Below, one piece after another: positions 8,321-16,874 of a DNA stretch of 64,000 bases. Position 1 is the first letter of the stretch. The number at the start of each line of letters is the position of its first letter. Location: positions 1,364,001-1,428,000 of the forward strand of contig NZ_JABURM010000005.1 of assembly GCF_014762685.1 (NCBI RefSeq), given 5' to 3'. The DNA is from Gracilimonas sp. Lineage in GTDB: Bacteria > Bacteroidota > Rhodothermia > Balneolales > Balneolaceae. Both the position numbers and the translations under genes were made by a program. A model generated the notes under the pieces. It made no database searches and was not told where the DNA came from. It saw nothing but the letters and a program-made list of their open reading frames with translations.

Positions 8321-8323
8321 AGA

Positions 8324-8704
8324 TTATAATGCATCGGTGTCACTTATACGATCAAGTAACTTTCTATATATAAATGCGATGCTCGCCCAAGTGACAGCCA
8401 GCAAAACACCTCCGGCTAATGCAGTAAGTGGACCACGCTCACCTCTCATCATGAGGTCTATCACTAGGATAAACTGAGAGAGCCCAACAACTGCGGCGGC
8501 TTTGTAGACACTTTTCATGTGTTTCGTTGTCCACACAAAAAGCCATACTCCTAGTATAACGTAAACTAACAACCCTATTGCCGGATGCACTGATATTGTA
8601 TCATTGTCTGCTTGTGCTATAGGCTGGAAAAATATCAGAACACCCACAAGATTGACCACCACAGAAGTGATCACTGCACCAATAATTGGAATCCAAGTTT
8701 TCAT
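8324..8704 (-). CDS. Small four-helix integral membrane protein, unknown function
   Basis: The 126-residue protein has four hydrophobic segments, at about residues 6-27, 42-59, 68-86 and 92-112, joined by short loops such as TTKHMKSVYK and MMRGERGP. It has no cysteine-rich, catalytic or transporter motif I recognise. The N-terminal MKTWIPIIGAVITSVVVNL can serve as an uncleaved first membrane helix. It ends at a TAA at 8324-8326 beside the palindromic repeat at 8295-8320 and may be co-transcribed with the small lipoprotein that follows. Confidence 0.6.
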   Translation of the reverse strand: MKTWIPIIGAVITSVVVNLVGVLIFFQPIAQADNDTISVHPAIGLLVYVILGVWLFVWTTKHMKSVYKAAAVVGLSQFILVIDLMMRGERGPLTALAGGVLLAVTWASIAFIYRKLLDRISDTDAL

Positions 8705-8826
8705 ATCTGATTTCTATGCTGTATAACGTATGACGAACATTTCGCTTAGCCTGAATGTATATAATTCAGCATTTAGTCGCACATAAAATACTAATAGACT
8801 TGAATTTAGCGAAAACAAGTTCAATA

Positions 8827-8844
8827 TCCCGACGGTGGTCGGGA
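8827..8844. repeat. Short GC-rich hairpin repeat
   Basis: TCCCGAC at 8827-8833 and GTCGGGA at 8838-8844 form a perfect 7-base-pair stem with a GGTG loop. It sits just beyond the stop codon of tatD (reverse strand), but no T-run follows the stem on that strand, so it is more likely a REP-like palindrome than an intrinsic terminator. The GTCGGGAC end recalls the GGGACT hairpin at 14902-14916. Confidence 0.45.
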
Positions 8845-8878
8845 CAAATAAATCAGTCTAATAAATCTTTATAGAATT

Positions 8879-9640
8879 TTAGATTCCGAACAACTCTCTC
8901 GCCGTCTCAGTAGTTTTCTCATCCACTTCCACCAAACTCATCCCAAAAATATCCGCCAGTTTCTCTGCCGTAAATTTCATGAAGGCAGGTTCATTTCGTT
9001 TGCCACGCTTGGGCGTTGGGGAAAGATAGGGCGCATCGGTTTCCAGCATCATTTTTTCTAAGGGAAGTTGACCCACCGTCTTATCAACCCCTGCGTTTTT
9101 GAAGGTTACCACACCTCCAATGCCCAGATGTAATCCCAAATCAATGGCGCGTTTTCCCTCCTCCACCGTTCCGTTGAAGCAGTGCCAGATCCCGGCCAGG
9201 TTTCCATCCTGTTCCTGCTCAATGATTTCCAGCATATCCTCCGTACTCTCCCGGTTATGAATGATGACCGGTTTTTGCACTTGCTTGGCTACCTTGCAGT
9301 GAATATTAAAGCTTTCTTTTTGCTGCTTCACCAGGTCGGTGCTCCAATAATAATCCAAGCCGGTCTCTCCCACTCCGTAGAAATCATCTTTGGTGCAATA
9401 TTTCAGCAGCTTGTCTTCGTAACTGCTTGGGAGTTCTTCTTTTACATCGCAGGGATGAATACCTGCCATTTTGTAGAAGGCGATTTCAGGGTGACTCAAC
9501 TTTTCCATTTGCGCGATGGAACCAAAGTCGATGGCCGGCATAAAGATGGCTTCCACCCCGGCTTCCACGGCTCGCCGGAACACTTCGTCCCGATCTTCAT
9601 TAAATTGGTCAAGGTAAATATGAGAATGCGTATCAATCAT
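8879..9640 (-). CDS. tatD: TatD-family metal-dependent DNase
   Basis: The 253-residue protein matches TatD/YcfH in length and motifs. Metal ligands expected for the family are visible: H5 and H7 in MIDTHSHIYL, the GETGLD glutamate near residue 92, HNR at 128-130, HCF at 153-155, and the LETDAPYLSP aspartate near residue 202. These enzymes are cytoplasmic two-metal 3'-5' exonucleases or esterases acting on DNA, tRNA or D-aminoacyl bonds, depending on the member. The gene is divergent from nagB; about 100 bases separate the two starts. TatD proteins do not belong to the Tat export machinery despite the name. Confidence 0.92.
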   Translation of the reverse strand: MIDTHSHIYLDQFNEDRDEVFRRAVEAGVEAIFMPAIDFGSIAQMEKLSHPEIAFYKMAGIHPCDVKEELPSSYEDKLLKYCTKDDFYGVGETGLDYYWSTDLVKQQKESFNIHCKVAKQVQKPVIIHNRESTEDMLEIIEQEQDGNLAGIWHCFNGTVEEGKRAIDLGLHLGIGGVVTFKNAGVDKTVGQLPLEKMMLETDAPYLSPTPKRGKRNEPAFMKFTAEKLADIFGMSLVEVDEKTTETARELFGI

Positions 9641-9745
9641 AGGTTATTTTCAAATTTTATGTAGATTCTTACAGGTTGTATCTTCATGATCGCATGAGTG
9701 TAAGGTACAGTCAATTTCCATCAAATTAATTGAGAAAACTCCTTT

Positions 9746-11662
9746 ATGTCTTCCATTATTACCGCGGAATATCATCAGTTTGAAAAAATCCCTACCAGTA
9801 TTTTTAGTGATGCCGCTGAAGCTTCCTTGTATGTAGCCCGTGAAATAGCCGAAACTATCCGGGCGAACAACGCCGAAGATACACACACCGTACTTGGACT
9901 CGCAACCGGTTCTACCCCAACCAACGTATATGATGAGCTGGTGAGGCTCCATAGAGAAGAAGGCCTGGATTTCAGTAAGGTAATTACTTTTAATCTGGAC
10001 GAATATTACCCGATGGAGCCGGATTCCCTGCAAAGTTACGTGCGATATATGGATGAGTATTTATTTAACCATATCAACATTCCCCGGGAAAATATACACA
10101 TCCCCGATGGCACGCTGAGCCGGGAGGAAGTCATTCCTTTTTGCAAAGAATATGAGCGGAAAATTGACAAATTCGGTGGACTCGACATCCAAATTCTGGG
10201 CATCGGCCGGACGGGACATATCGGATTTAACGAGCCCGGGTCTTCAGTGAATTCCAAAACCCGTCTTATTGCACTCGACAGTCTCACCATCCTGGATGCC
10301 GCCAGCGGGTTTTACGGCACAGAGAATGTCCCTCGCCGTGCCATTACCATGGGTGTCGGCACCATTCTGAATGCTGAACGGTTGCTGCTTATGGCGTGGG
10401 GAGAGGGGAAAGCCCCTATTATTAAGGAAACGGTGGAGGGTGATATCACCGGACAGGTGCCGGCTACTTATTTGCAAAATCACAACAACGCAGAAGTCAT
10501 CCTTGATAATGGAGCATCTGCAGAACTTACCCGTGTTAAAACCCCCTGGCTGATCGGGCCCATCAAATGGACGGATGAGCTCATCAGGAAAGCGGTCGTC
10601 TGGCTGAGTTTAAAGTTGGAAAAGCCTATCCTGAAGCTAACCGATCAGGATTACAGCGAGCATGGAATGAACGACATCCTGATTGATTTTGGCAGTGCCT
10701 ATACCATTAATATCCGCGTATTTAATGAGATTCAGCACACCATCACCGGATGGCCGGGCGGTAAACCCAATGCTGATGATACCACCCGCCCGGAACGTAA
10801 AGAGCCCTACCCCAAAAGAGTGCTCATCTTCAGCCCTCACCCTGATGACGATGTCATCTCCATGGGCGGCACCTTTATCCGTCTGGCCGATCAGGGGCAT
10901 GAAGTACATGTAGCCTATCAAACATCGGGCAACATTGCCGTTTTTGATGAAGAAGCCTTAAGGTTTGCCGACTTTGTCACAGATTACAATGAAGCATTTG
11001 GCCTGAAAGATCAAAATGTGATGGATTTATTTGAAGAAGCCCGGGCTTTTATAAGTCAAAAAACGCCCGGTGAAATTGATTCAGAAAAAATAAAAACCAT
11101 TAAGAGTTTAATCCGGCGGGGTGAAGCCAAGGCTGCGTGCAGGTATGTGGGCATTCCGGATGAGCATATCCATTTCCTGGATTTACCTTTTTACGAAACC
11201 GGTAAAATCCGCAAAAAACCGATCGGCAAAGAGGATATCCAAATTGTTAAAAACCTGATAGAAGAAATAAAACCGCATCAGATTTATGCTGCCGGAGATC
11301 TTTCTGATCCCCACGGCACCCACCGGGTCTGCCTCAATGCCATTTTTGAAGCGCTGGATGAACTTAAGGGTGAATCGTGGATGCAAGACTGCTGGACCTG
11401 GTTATACCGCGGGGCTTGGCAGGAATGGGATATAGACGAAATTGAGATGGCGGTACCTTTAAGTCCTGAAGAAAAAAACCGCAAGCGAAGTGCCATCTTC
11501 AAACATCAGTCCCAAAAAGACCGCCCTCTTTTCCCGGGGACCGACAAAAGAGAATTTTGGCAGCGGGCGGAAGAACGCAATCAACGTACGGCCCGGCTTT
11601 ACGACCAGCTTGGATTGGCCGAATACGAAGCGATAGAAGCTTTTGTCCGGTATATACCTTAA
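9746..11662 (+). CDS. nagB: Glucosamine-6-phosphate deaminase fused to PIG-L/LmbE-family deacetylase
   Basis: This 638-residue protein joins two enzymes. Residues 20-300 or so are NagB: GLATGSTPT at 51-59 (sugar phosphate loop), FNLDEYY at 82-88 with the catalytic Asp, and GIGRTGHIGFNEPG at 152-165 with the catalytic His. It would convert glucosamine 6-phosphate to fructose 6-phosphate plus ammonia. Residues 355-638 or so are a PIG-L/LmbE domain with the zinc motif PHPDDD at 364-369 and DPHGTH at 521-526. That family removes N-acetyl groups from GlcNAc-containing compounds, so the fusion could deacetylate and deaminate amino sugars. The 3' end overlaps the convergent BadF-type kinase by four bases (TTAA), consistent with a shared amino-sugar role. 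Confidence 0.9.
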   Translation: MSSIITAEYHQFEKIPTSIFSDAAEASLYVAREIAETIRANNAEDTHTVLGLATGSTPTNVYDELVRLHREEGLDFSKVITFNLDEYYPMEPDSLQSYVRYMDEYLFNHINIPRENIHIPDGTLSREEVIPFCKEYERKIDKFGGLDIQILGIGRTGHIGFNEPGSSVNSKTRLIALDSLTILDAASGFYGTENVPRRAITMGVGTILNAERLLLMAWGEGKAPIIKETVEGDITGQVPATYLQNHNNAEVILDNGASAELTRVKTPWLIGPIKWTDELIRKAVVWLSLKLEKPILKLTDQDYSEHGMNDILIDFGSAYTINIRVFNEIQHTITGWPGGKPNADDTTRPERKEPYPKRVLIFSPHPDDDVISMGGTFIRLADQGHEVHVAYQTSGNIAVFDEEALRFADFVTDYNEAFGLKDQNVMDLFEEARAFISQKTPGEIDSEKIKTIKSLIRRGEAKAACRYVGIPDEHIHFLDLPFYETGKIRKKPIGKEDIQIVKNLIEEIKPHQIYAAGDLSDPHGTHRVCLNAIFEALDELKGESWMQDCWTWLYRGAWQEWDIDEIEMAVPLSPEEKNRKRSAIFKHQSQKDRPLFPGTDKREFWQRAEERNQRTARLYDQLGLAEYEAIEAFVRYIP

Positions 11663-12516
11663 CCTGAATTACCTTGAGAAGTAAAGTAAAGGGCGATATG
11701 TTCAATGGGGCTTCGAACCACCGATTTCACTTCGAGACCCATTTGCCTGGCACAAGCACGAAGTTCGGCTTCATAAACAGAAGCGATGGAGCCTACAAAA
11801 CCCAATTCATTTTTTTTGATTTCATCCGGAAAAGTTTCAATTACCTTCTCAAAAAAAGCCTCAAACCCGGAGTATAAAATTTGCTGCATCTGTGGATAGT
11901 GTGATTTAACCCCCATTATTTTACATACATCAGCGGCAAACAGTTTGCCTTCTTTTGTCTTTTTGAACATCAGGTTAAGTTTATCTGTGTCCGTTTCTAT
12001 TTTCTGATCCAGATATACTTTCAAATCCTTATGAATTTTACCGGACAGATACAGCTGCAGTATCCTTTTACCGATATCACTTCCACTGCCTTCATCTCCA
12101 TCGGGATACCCTACAGATGGCATTTGTCTCACAACTTCCCCATTGCTGTAAAACCCCGCACCGGATCCGGTTCCCATGATACAGACAATCCCTTCTTTTT
12201 GCCCAAATAAAGCCAGACCGGCCCCATCCAAGTCGGTATTTACCTCCACCTCGGTAAATTCAAAAATCTCACTCAAATAAGCGGCTACTTCTTTTTTCTT
12301 TTGGGGCAAACCGCACCCGGATCCATAGAAATAAATTTTAGAAACGGCTTTCCCCAATAAATTGGGCTTCAGTTCTTTAGTCAATACATTCATAAATTCA
12401 ACAGCCGTAACCAGATGCGGATTAAGCCCTTCGGTCTGAATGAATTGAGGGCGTTCTTCACTCAATAAAACCCAATCGGTTTTCGAAGCTCCGCTATCTG
12501 CTATTAAAATATTCAT
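11659..12516 (-). CDS. BadF/BadG-type ATPase, likely N-acetylglucosamine kinase
   Basis: From the ATG at 12516 the product has 285 residues and begins MNILIADSGASKTDW, the phosphate-1 motif of the ASKHA kinase fold. An in-frame start 60 bases upstream would only add a hydrophobic, non-conserved leader. Further motifs are NTDLDGAGLALFG near residues 76-88, IVCIMGTGSGAG (phosphate 2) and YPDGDEGSGSDIG. This is the layout of eukaryotic-type GlcNAc kinases (BcrAD_BadFG family), which phosphorylate free amino sugar with ATP. It is convergent with and touches the NagB-LmbE fusion, so it probably supplies GlcNAc 6-phosphate to it. Substrate specificity is inferred from context. Confidence 0.8.
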   Translation of the reverse strand: MNILIADSGASKTDWVLLSEERPQFIQTEGLNPHLVTAVEFMNVLTKELKPNLLGKAVSKIYFYGSGCGLPQKKKEVAAYLSEIFEFTEVEVNTDLDGAGLALFGQKEGIVCIMGTGSGAGFYSNGEVVRQMPSVGYPDGDEGSGSDIGKRILQLYLSGKIHKDLKVYLDQKIETDTDKLNLMFKKTKEGKLFAADVCKIMGVKSHYPQMQQILYSGFEAFFEKVIETFPDEIKKNELGFVGSIASVYEAELRACARQMGLEVKSVVRSPIEHIALYFTSQGNSG

Positions 12517-12625
12517 AAGCCAATAGTAAAGAAAAATTCTGAACTTGGTAACTGTGATAAAAACAAGACATAGCAAAACAATGTCGATCTAAGTATTATC
12601 CAAGCGAATCAAACATTGATTGATC

Positions 12626-13405
12626 ATGAGCCTGACTTACACCAACTATCTAAAAATTGATGAGCTGACGAATCTGCAACAGCTTAAATCAGATCCGCCT
12701 GAACACGATGAAGTACTGTTTATCATCATTCATCAAACCTATGAACTTTGGTTCAAACAGATTCTGCATGAGTTTGGGAAATTACGGAAAGACCTTGAAG
12801 CCGGGAAAACCTGGGGTTCTCTCAAAACCATGCGGAGAATTCTGACTATCCTTAAAACCATGGTTTCTCAAATTGATATCCTTGAAACCATGACTCCGCT
12901 CGAATTCAACAGCTTTAGAGAATTTCTTGGTCAATCCAGCGGGTTTCAATCCCTGCAGTTCCGCGAAATGGAAATTGTGTGCGGACTTCGGTTTCCCCTC
13001 ATGAAAGAAGCTCACAAAGATCAGCCCGAACACCTTAAGATATTAGAATTCCGAATGGAAGAATCCACACTGTGGGAAAGCTTTTGTTCATACCTGAGAA
13101 CACGCGGTTACGAGGTTCACCCCAAACGGGAAAATGAAAAGGGACTCATTCACAATCCCTCAGAAGAAATTCAGGAAATGTTGGTAAGTGCCATGAAAAA
13201 TGATCCTGAAGCGGCCCTGATAGCCGAGCTTTTTGTGGATTATGACGAAGGACTTCAGGAATGGCGATACCGGCATGTAAAAATGGTGGAGCGCACTATT
13301 GGCACTAAAAAAGGTACAGGGGGCTCGGATGGAGCAAAATATCTGCACAAAACTCTGAACAACCCTATTTTCCCGGATCTTTGGGCTATTCGATCTAAAT
13401 TTTAA
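12626..13405 (+). CDS. kynA: Tryptophan 2,3-dioxygenase
   Basis: The heme enzyme opens the indole ring of L-tryptophan with O2 to N-formylkynurenine. The 259-residue product is typical in length for bacterial TDO. It contains Y-T-NYLKIDELTNLQ, the substrate-binding DEVLFIIIHQTYELWFKQIL segment near residues 31-50, and the late GTGGSDGAKYLHKTL loop that covers the active site. ATG at 12626 is taken as the start; a TTG two codons upstream is the alternative. The kynureninase-like gene begins 60 bases downstream in the same direction. A kynurenine formamidase, the step between them, is not in this window. Confidence 0.92.
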   Translation: MSLTYTNYLKIDELTNLQQLKSDPPEHDEVLFIIIHQTYELWFKQILHEFGKLRKDLEAGKTWGSLKTMRRILTILKTMVSQIDILETMTPLEFNSFREFLGQSSGFQSLQFREMEIVCGLRFPLMKEAHKDQPEHLKILEFRMEESTLWESFCSYLRTRGYEVHPKRENEKGLIHNPSEEIQEMLVSAMKNDPEAALIAELFVDYDEGLQEWRYRHVKMVERTIGTKKGTGGSDGAKYLHKTLNNPIFPDLWAIRSKF

Positions 13406-13464
13406 AATGAACAAATTAGCTTGTTATTCAGTTACTGTAACCAAACCAACTCATAAGGCTCTTG

Positions 13465-14649
13465 ATGTCAGACATTGATTTTTTAGCAAACAAACTTGCC
13501 CCTCACTATTCCCGTTTTCGGGTTTCCGAACGGCTTCTCTTCACCGGACATTCCCACCAGGCCTGGCCCGATGTAGCCCGTGAAGGCCAAATAGAGTACT
13601 TCGATGTATGCGCCCGTGATGTAGACAATAAATGGGAAGCTGCATTCGAAAAGACGGATATCTTACGCAATTATCTCCGGGATTTTTATGATGATCCGGA
13701 CGGATTCTATTGCCGCGAGGAAAGCACGCATATTCTGTTTGTAAGTTGGATGAGTAGTCTCGACCTGAAGAATAAGCCTAAAATCATTTCCACCGATGGC
13801 GAATTCCATTCCCTTTTTAGGCAACTGCACCGCCTGGAAGAAGAAGGCCTGGAATTCATTCAGGTTCCTGTCAATCCAGATAACACCTTTGCTGAGCGTA
13901 TAATCAGTGAAATGGATGACCGAACTTCTGCCGTAATGCTGTCCCGGGTTTACTTTGAAACTTCTTTGATCAATACCCATCTCACCGAAATTGCAGCTGC
14001 GGCCCGAAAACAAGGAATCCCGGTTTTAATTGATGACTACCATGGAACTAACGTTGTTCCTCTTTCCATTCGGGATGCCGGATTGGAAGATTGTTTTATT
14101 CTGATCGGGGGCTATAAATATTTGCAGTGGGGTGAAGCGAATTGTTTTCTGCGTTTCCCTAAAGATTGTGAATACCGCCCAGCCATCACCGGATGGTTTG
14201 CTTCCTTCAGCACGCTCGATAAACCCCGTACTGACGATCCCGTCGAATATGACCACGACAACCAGCGTTTTGCCAGCGGCACCTATGATCCCTCCTCTCA
14301 ATTCCGGGCAGCAAAGGTGGTGGAATTTTTCCGGGAGCAAGGGTTGACACCCGAGGTTTTGAGGAGTCAATACAAAGTCCAGGTGGATTTATTAAGAAAA
14401 CAATTTCTCTCCAGGAATTTTGATGCATCGGTAATCCGGCTCACCCATAAAGAACCGCTGGAAAGAAATGGAGGGTTTTTGTCTCTGACATCACCCCACG
14501 CCCGCGACATTCGTGCACAACTAATGGAAGATGGAGTGTTCACCGATGCCCGTGGGGAGATCCTTCGATTCGGCCCGGCTCCCTATATCACCACCTCCCA
14601 AATAGAACAAGCTATGAATGCATTGGAGAAGGTGGTTGGCGGAATTTGA
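13465..14649 (+). CDS. Kynureninase-like PLP-dependent enzyme (class V aminotransferase fold)
   Basis: The 394-residue protein is a fold-type I PLP enzyme. The likely PLP-binding lysine is K218 in IGGYKYLQWGEAN, and the aspartate of LIDDYHGTNV (about 189-191) would bind the pyridine nitrogen. Its position directly after tryptophan dioxygenase supports kynureninase, which cleaves kynurenine to anthranilate and alanine. The active-site wording differs from classical KynU (DYHGT rather than the usual AHS-containing loop), so it is a divergent kynureninase or a relative acting on a kynurenine derivative. ATG at 13465 follows an AAGG at 13455-13458; the TTG one codon earlier is less likely. Confidence 0.7.
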   Translation: MSDIDFLANKLAPHYSRFRVSERLLFTGHSHQAWPDVAREGQIEYFDVCARDVDNKWEAAFEKTDILRNYLRDFYDDPDGFYCREESTHILFVSWMSSLDLKNKPKIISTDGEFHSLFRQLHRLEEEGLEFIQVPVNPDNTFAERIISEMDDRTSAVMLSRVYFETSLINTHLTEIAAAARKQGIPVLIDDYHGTNVVPLSIRDAGLEDCFILIGGYKYLQWGEANCFLRFPKDCEYRPAITGWFASFSTLDKPRTDDPVEYDHDNQRFASGTYDPSSQFRAAKVVEFFREQGLTPEVLRSQYKVQVDLLRKQFLSRNFDASVIRLTHKEPLERNGGFLSLTSPHARDIRAQLMEDGVFTDARGEILRFGPAPYITTSQIEQAMNALEKVVGGI

Positions 14650-14660
14650 AGAATATTTGT

Positions 14661-14916
14661 GCCATCCCTGCGGGATTTTGATACTTATCTAACATATACC
14701 CCGGATTAAAATCCGGGGCTACACTCTACCGCCCCTGCCGGGACTGGAGTTCCGAGATCAAACATTATTGACCTGATAAAATCCCAGAGGGTTGACAGAA
14801 TATAGCCGCGGGATTCAACCCGTGGATAGAAGATCATATACATGTTAAGTCCCAGCCGGACGGCACAAAAGAAGAACAATGATATAATTGATAATCAATT
14901 CAGTCCCTTCGGGACT
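14661..14916. repeat. Cluster of REP-like palindromes in the kynU-recA gap
   Basis: The gap from 14650 to 15130 has no gene but several distinct short palindromes. ATCCC-TGC-GGGAT lies at 14664-14676. CCCCGGATT-AA-AATCCGGGG lies at 14699-14718. CCGCGGG-ATTCAA-CCCGTGG (one G-T pair) lies at 14806-14825. AGTCCC-TTC-GGGACT lies at 14902-14916. Weaker ones are near 14733 (CCC-TGCC-GGG) and 14854 (GCC-GGAC-GGC). Such mixed GC-rich hairpins embedded in AT-rich DNA resemble the repeat clusters that surround REP-associated tyrosine transposases, but no transposase gene is present. The last hairpin is followed by a T-run (14921-14928) and could end the kynurenine transcript. Confidence 0.6.
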
Positions 14917-15027
14917 ATCACTTTTTTTAAAAAATTTTGTAAGGAATTTCATTTTCACCCCTCTTACTATATAAACAAAAAATTCTTGGGGAAATATGAA
15001 ATTCGTTCAAAAGACATTTGTCTATCA

Positions 15028-15049
15028 CATATATTGAACATATATTGAA
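15028..15049. repeat. Tandem 11-base direct repeat upstream of recA
   Basis: CATATATTGAA occurs at 15028-15038 and again immediately at 15039-15049. The period is one helical turn and the site lies about 80 bases before the recA start, so a regulator-binding site (possibly SOS-related) is conceivable. The repressor sequence used by this phylum is not known to me. Confidence 0.4.
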
Positions 15050-15092
15050 TGCGATGCAAAAAAGGGTGACACAGACTGACACCTACGTACTT

Positions 15093-15100
15093 TATATTTG
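15093..15100 (+). promoter_or_regulatory. Putative -7 promoter box for recA
   Basis: TATATTTG matches the Bacteroidota sigma-A -7 consensus TAnnTTTG and lies 30 bases before the recA ATG. No clear TTTG -33 box is seen at the usual 19-21 base spacing, so the call rests on one element. Confidence 0.4.
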
Positions 15101-15130
15101 CCTAAAACAAATTCACAAAAGGAAAGAATC

Positions 15131-16198
15131 ATGGCAGACTCGAACGATAGAATGAAAGCCCTCGACATTGCCGTAGGGCAAATTGAAAAACAACATGGCA
15201 AAGGAACCATCATGAAACTGGGAGCTGAGGCCATTCAGGATATTGATGTAATATCCACCGGTTCCATCATGGTAGATTATGCACTTGGGGTACAAGGAAT
15301 TCCACGCGGACGTGTAACCGAAATTTACGGCCCGGAGGCCAGCGGTAAAACTACACTCGCCCTTCAGGTAATTGCTCAGGCACAAAAAAATGGCGGATAT
15401 GCAGCCTTTATTGATGCAGAACACGCTTTTGATCCGCGCTATGCCAAAGCACTGGGCATCAATGTAGAAGAATTACTTGTTTCTCAGCCTGATAATGGGG
15501 AGCAAGCCCTTGAAATTACCGAAACCTTAATTCGCTCTGGTGCCCTTGATGTAATTGTGGTCGACTCCGTAGCCGCTCTGGTGCCTCGTGCCGAGTTGGA
15601 AGGTGAAATGGGAGATTCTCACATGGGCTTGCAGGCTCGCTTGATGTCGCAGGCCATGAGAAAAATCACCGGTATTATTAATAAGAGCCGCACTTCCTGT
15701 ATTTTCATTAATCAGGTTCGTGAGAAAATCGGTGTGATGTTTGGTAACCCCGAAACTACAACTGGCGGGCGGGCCCTTAAATTCTACTCATCCGTTCGGT
15801 TGGATATCCGGCGTATCGGTTCCATCAAAAAAGGAGATGAAGTGGTCGGGAACCGAACCAAAGTGAAAGTTGCAAAAAACAAGGTGGCCCCTCCTTTCAA
15901 AGTAGTAGAATTCAACATTATGTACGGAAAAGGAATCTCGCGCATCTCTGAGATACTGGATCTGGCTGTAGAATACGACATTATTGAGAAACGAGGCAGT
16001 TGGTTTCGTTACGACGGTGAACCGATTGGACAAGGCTCAGATGCTGCCATGCAATTCCTGGAAGAAGATCCTGAATTGGCCGGAAAAATTGAAAAGAGCG
16101 TACGCGCCAAGTTAATGGGAACACTGGAGGACGAAGAGCCGCAACAAAAAGACGAGAAGAAAAAGAAAGATAAAGAAGCCGTTGAAGCAGAAAGCTAA
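15131..16198 (+). CDS. recA: Recombinase RecA
   Basis: RecA forms the ATP-dependent filament on single-stranded DNA for homologous recombination and SOS induction. From ATG at 15131 it has 355 residues, the normal bacterial length. The Walker A motif GPEASGKT is at 67-74, with the [10 protein letters not shown] segment, the [15 protein letters not shown] Walker B region, the [10 protein letters not shown] and [14 protein letters not shown] (L2) DNA-binding loops, and a charged C-terminal tail rich in Glu and Lys. The ribosome-binding site AAAGGAAAG directly precedes this ATG; an in-frame start 33 bases upstream is not needed. The 3' end overlaps the TTG start of recX by 17 bases. No intein is present. 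Confidence 0.97.
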   Translation: MADSNDRMKALDIAVGQIEKQHGKGTIMKLGAEAIQDIDVISTGSIMVDYALGVQGIPRGRVTEIYGPEASGKTTLALQVIAQAQKNGGYAAFIDAEHAFDPRYAKALGINVEELLVSQPDNGEQALEITETLIRSGALDVIVVDSVAALVPRAELEGEMGDSHMGLQARLMSQAMRKITGIINKSRTSCIFINQVREKIGVMFGNPETTTGGRALKFYSSVRLDIRRIGSIKKGDEVVGNRTKVKVAKNKVAPPFKVVEFNIMYGKGISRISEILDLAVEYDIIEKRGSWFRYDGEPIGQGSDAAMQFLEEDPELAGKIEKSVRAKLMGTLEDEEPQQKDEKKKKDKEAVEAES

Positions 16199-16874
16199 CT
16201 ATCAGCAAAATTCGGAAAAAGCACTTGAGCTTCTTCCGGAACCTATCTCTGAGATCCGGGTTCAAAAAAAGAATACCACCCGGTATTCACTTTTTGTGGA
16301 CCATCAGTTTTTGATTGGGGTCTCAGAAGCCACACTTACTAAGTTAAATCTAAAGAAAGGCGTTGAAATAACGCCTTCTTTGTTTCATCAAATAGAGGAA
16401 GCGGAAAACCAATGGGCGGCAAGAGAGTATTTTTTCCGGATATTGTCGCGGCGTGATCATTCCCGAAAAGAGCTTAAAGACAAAGCTTATAAAAAAGGTT
16501 ACTCGGACAGTTTTGTCGATGAGATTCTGGATGAGTTTGAGCAAAAAGAATACATTGACGATCAAAAATTTGCCCGGAAATATGTGACGGAAAAATTTGA
16601 ATTTAATAATTGGGGCCCTTATAAAATTCGTACACAACTGTTTAAAAAAGGAATTTCAAAACAAGTAACCGAACAAATCATAAAAGAGGTATTCGGAGAT
16701 GACGCCATCAAAGAAAGCATGCTTGCACTTGTTGAGAAAAAGAAACAGCGCTACCGGCGTGAACCGGAAGAAAAAAGACGAAAGAAAGTATTCGATTTTT
16801 TGATGAGAAAAGGGTACGATTCAGAGAATATTTTAAAAAATATAGATGAACTCTTAGCACTAATTGCACAATGA
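16182..16874 (+). CDS. recX: RecX-family regulator of RecA
   Basis: RecX caps or destabilises RecA filaments. This 230-residue protein is mostly helical with the three-helix repeats of the family: [22 protein letters not shown] near residues 75-96, [29 protein letters not shown] near 105-133, and [16 protein letters not shown] near 144-159. The only start compatible with the full N-terminal region is TTG at 16182, inside the end of recA, so translation is probably coupled. Its stop overlaps the start of the AI-2E transporter gene (ATGA), making recA-recX-transporter one operon. The N-terminal 70 residues are longer than in E. coli RecX and beta-rich. Confidence 0.85.
   Translation: MKQKANYQQNSEKALELLPEPISEIRVQKKNTTRYSLFVDHQFLIGVSEATLTKLNLKKGVEITPSLFHQIEEAENQWAAREYFFRILSRRDHSRKELKDKAYKKGYSDSFVDEILDEFEQKEYIDDQKFARKYVTEKFEFNNWGPYKIRTQLFKKGISKQVTEQIIKEVFGDDAIKESMLALVEKKKQRYRREPEEKRRKKVFDFLMRKGYDSENILKNIDELLALIAQ

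Noticed and set aside
8827-8844. Intrinsic terminator for tatD
   Set aside because: The stem is good, but no T-run follows it on the reverse strand, so it is listed as a repeat.
12517-12576. N-terminal extension of the BadF-type kinase
   Set aside because: The added residues are hydrophobic and non-conserved, while MNILIADSGASKTDW is the expected start of the fold.
14842-15048. A 68-codon forward open frame in the kynU-recA gap
   Set aside because: It runs through two palindromic repeats and an AT-rich stretch, has no recognisable motif or ribosome-binding site, and looks non-coding.
15098-15130. Extended recA reading from an upstream TTG
   Set aside because: The strong AAAGGAAAG site and the conserved [12 protein letters not shown] start both favour ATG 15131.
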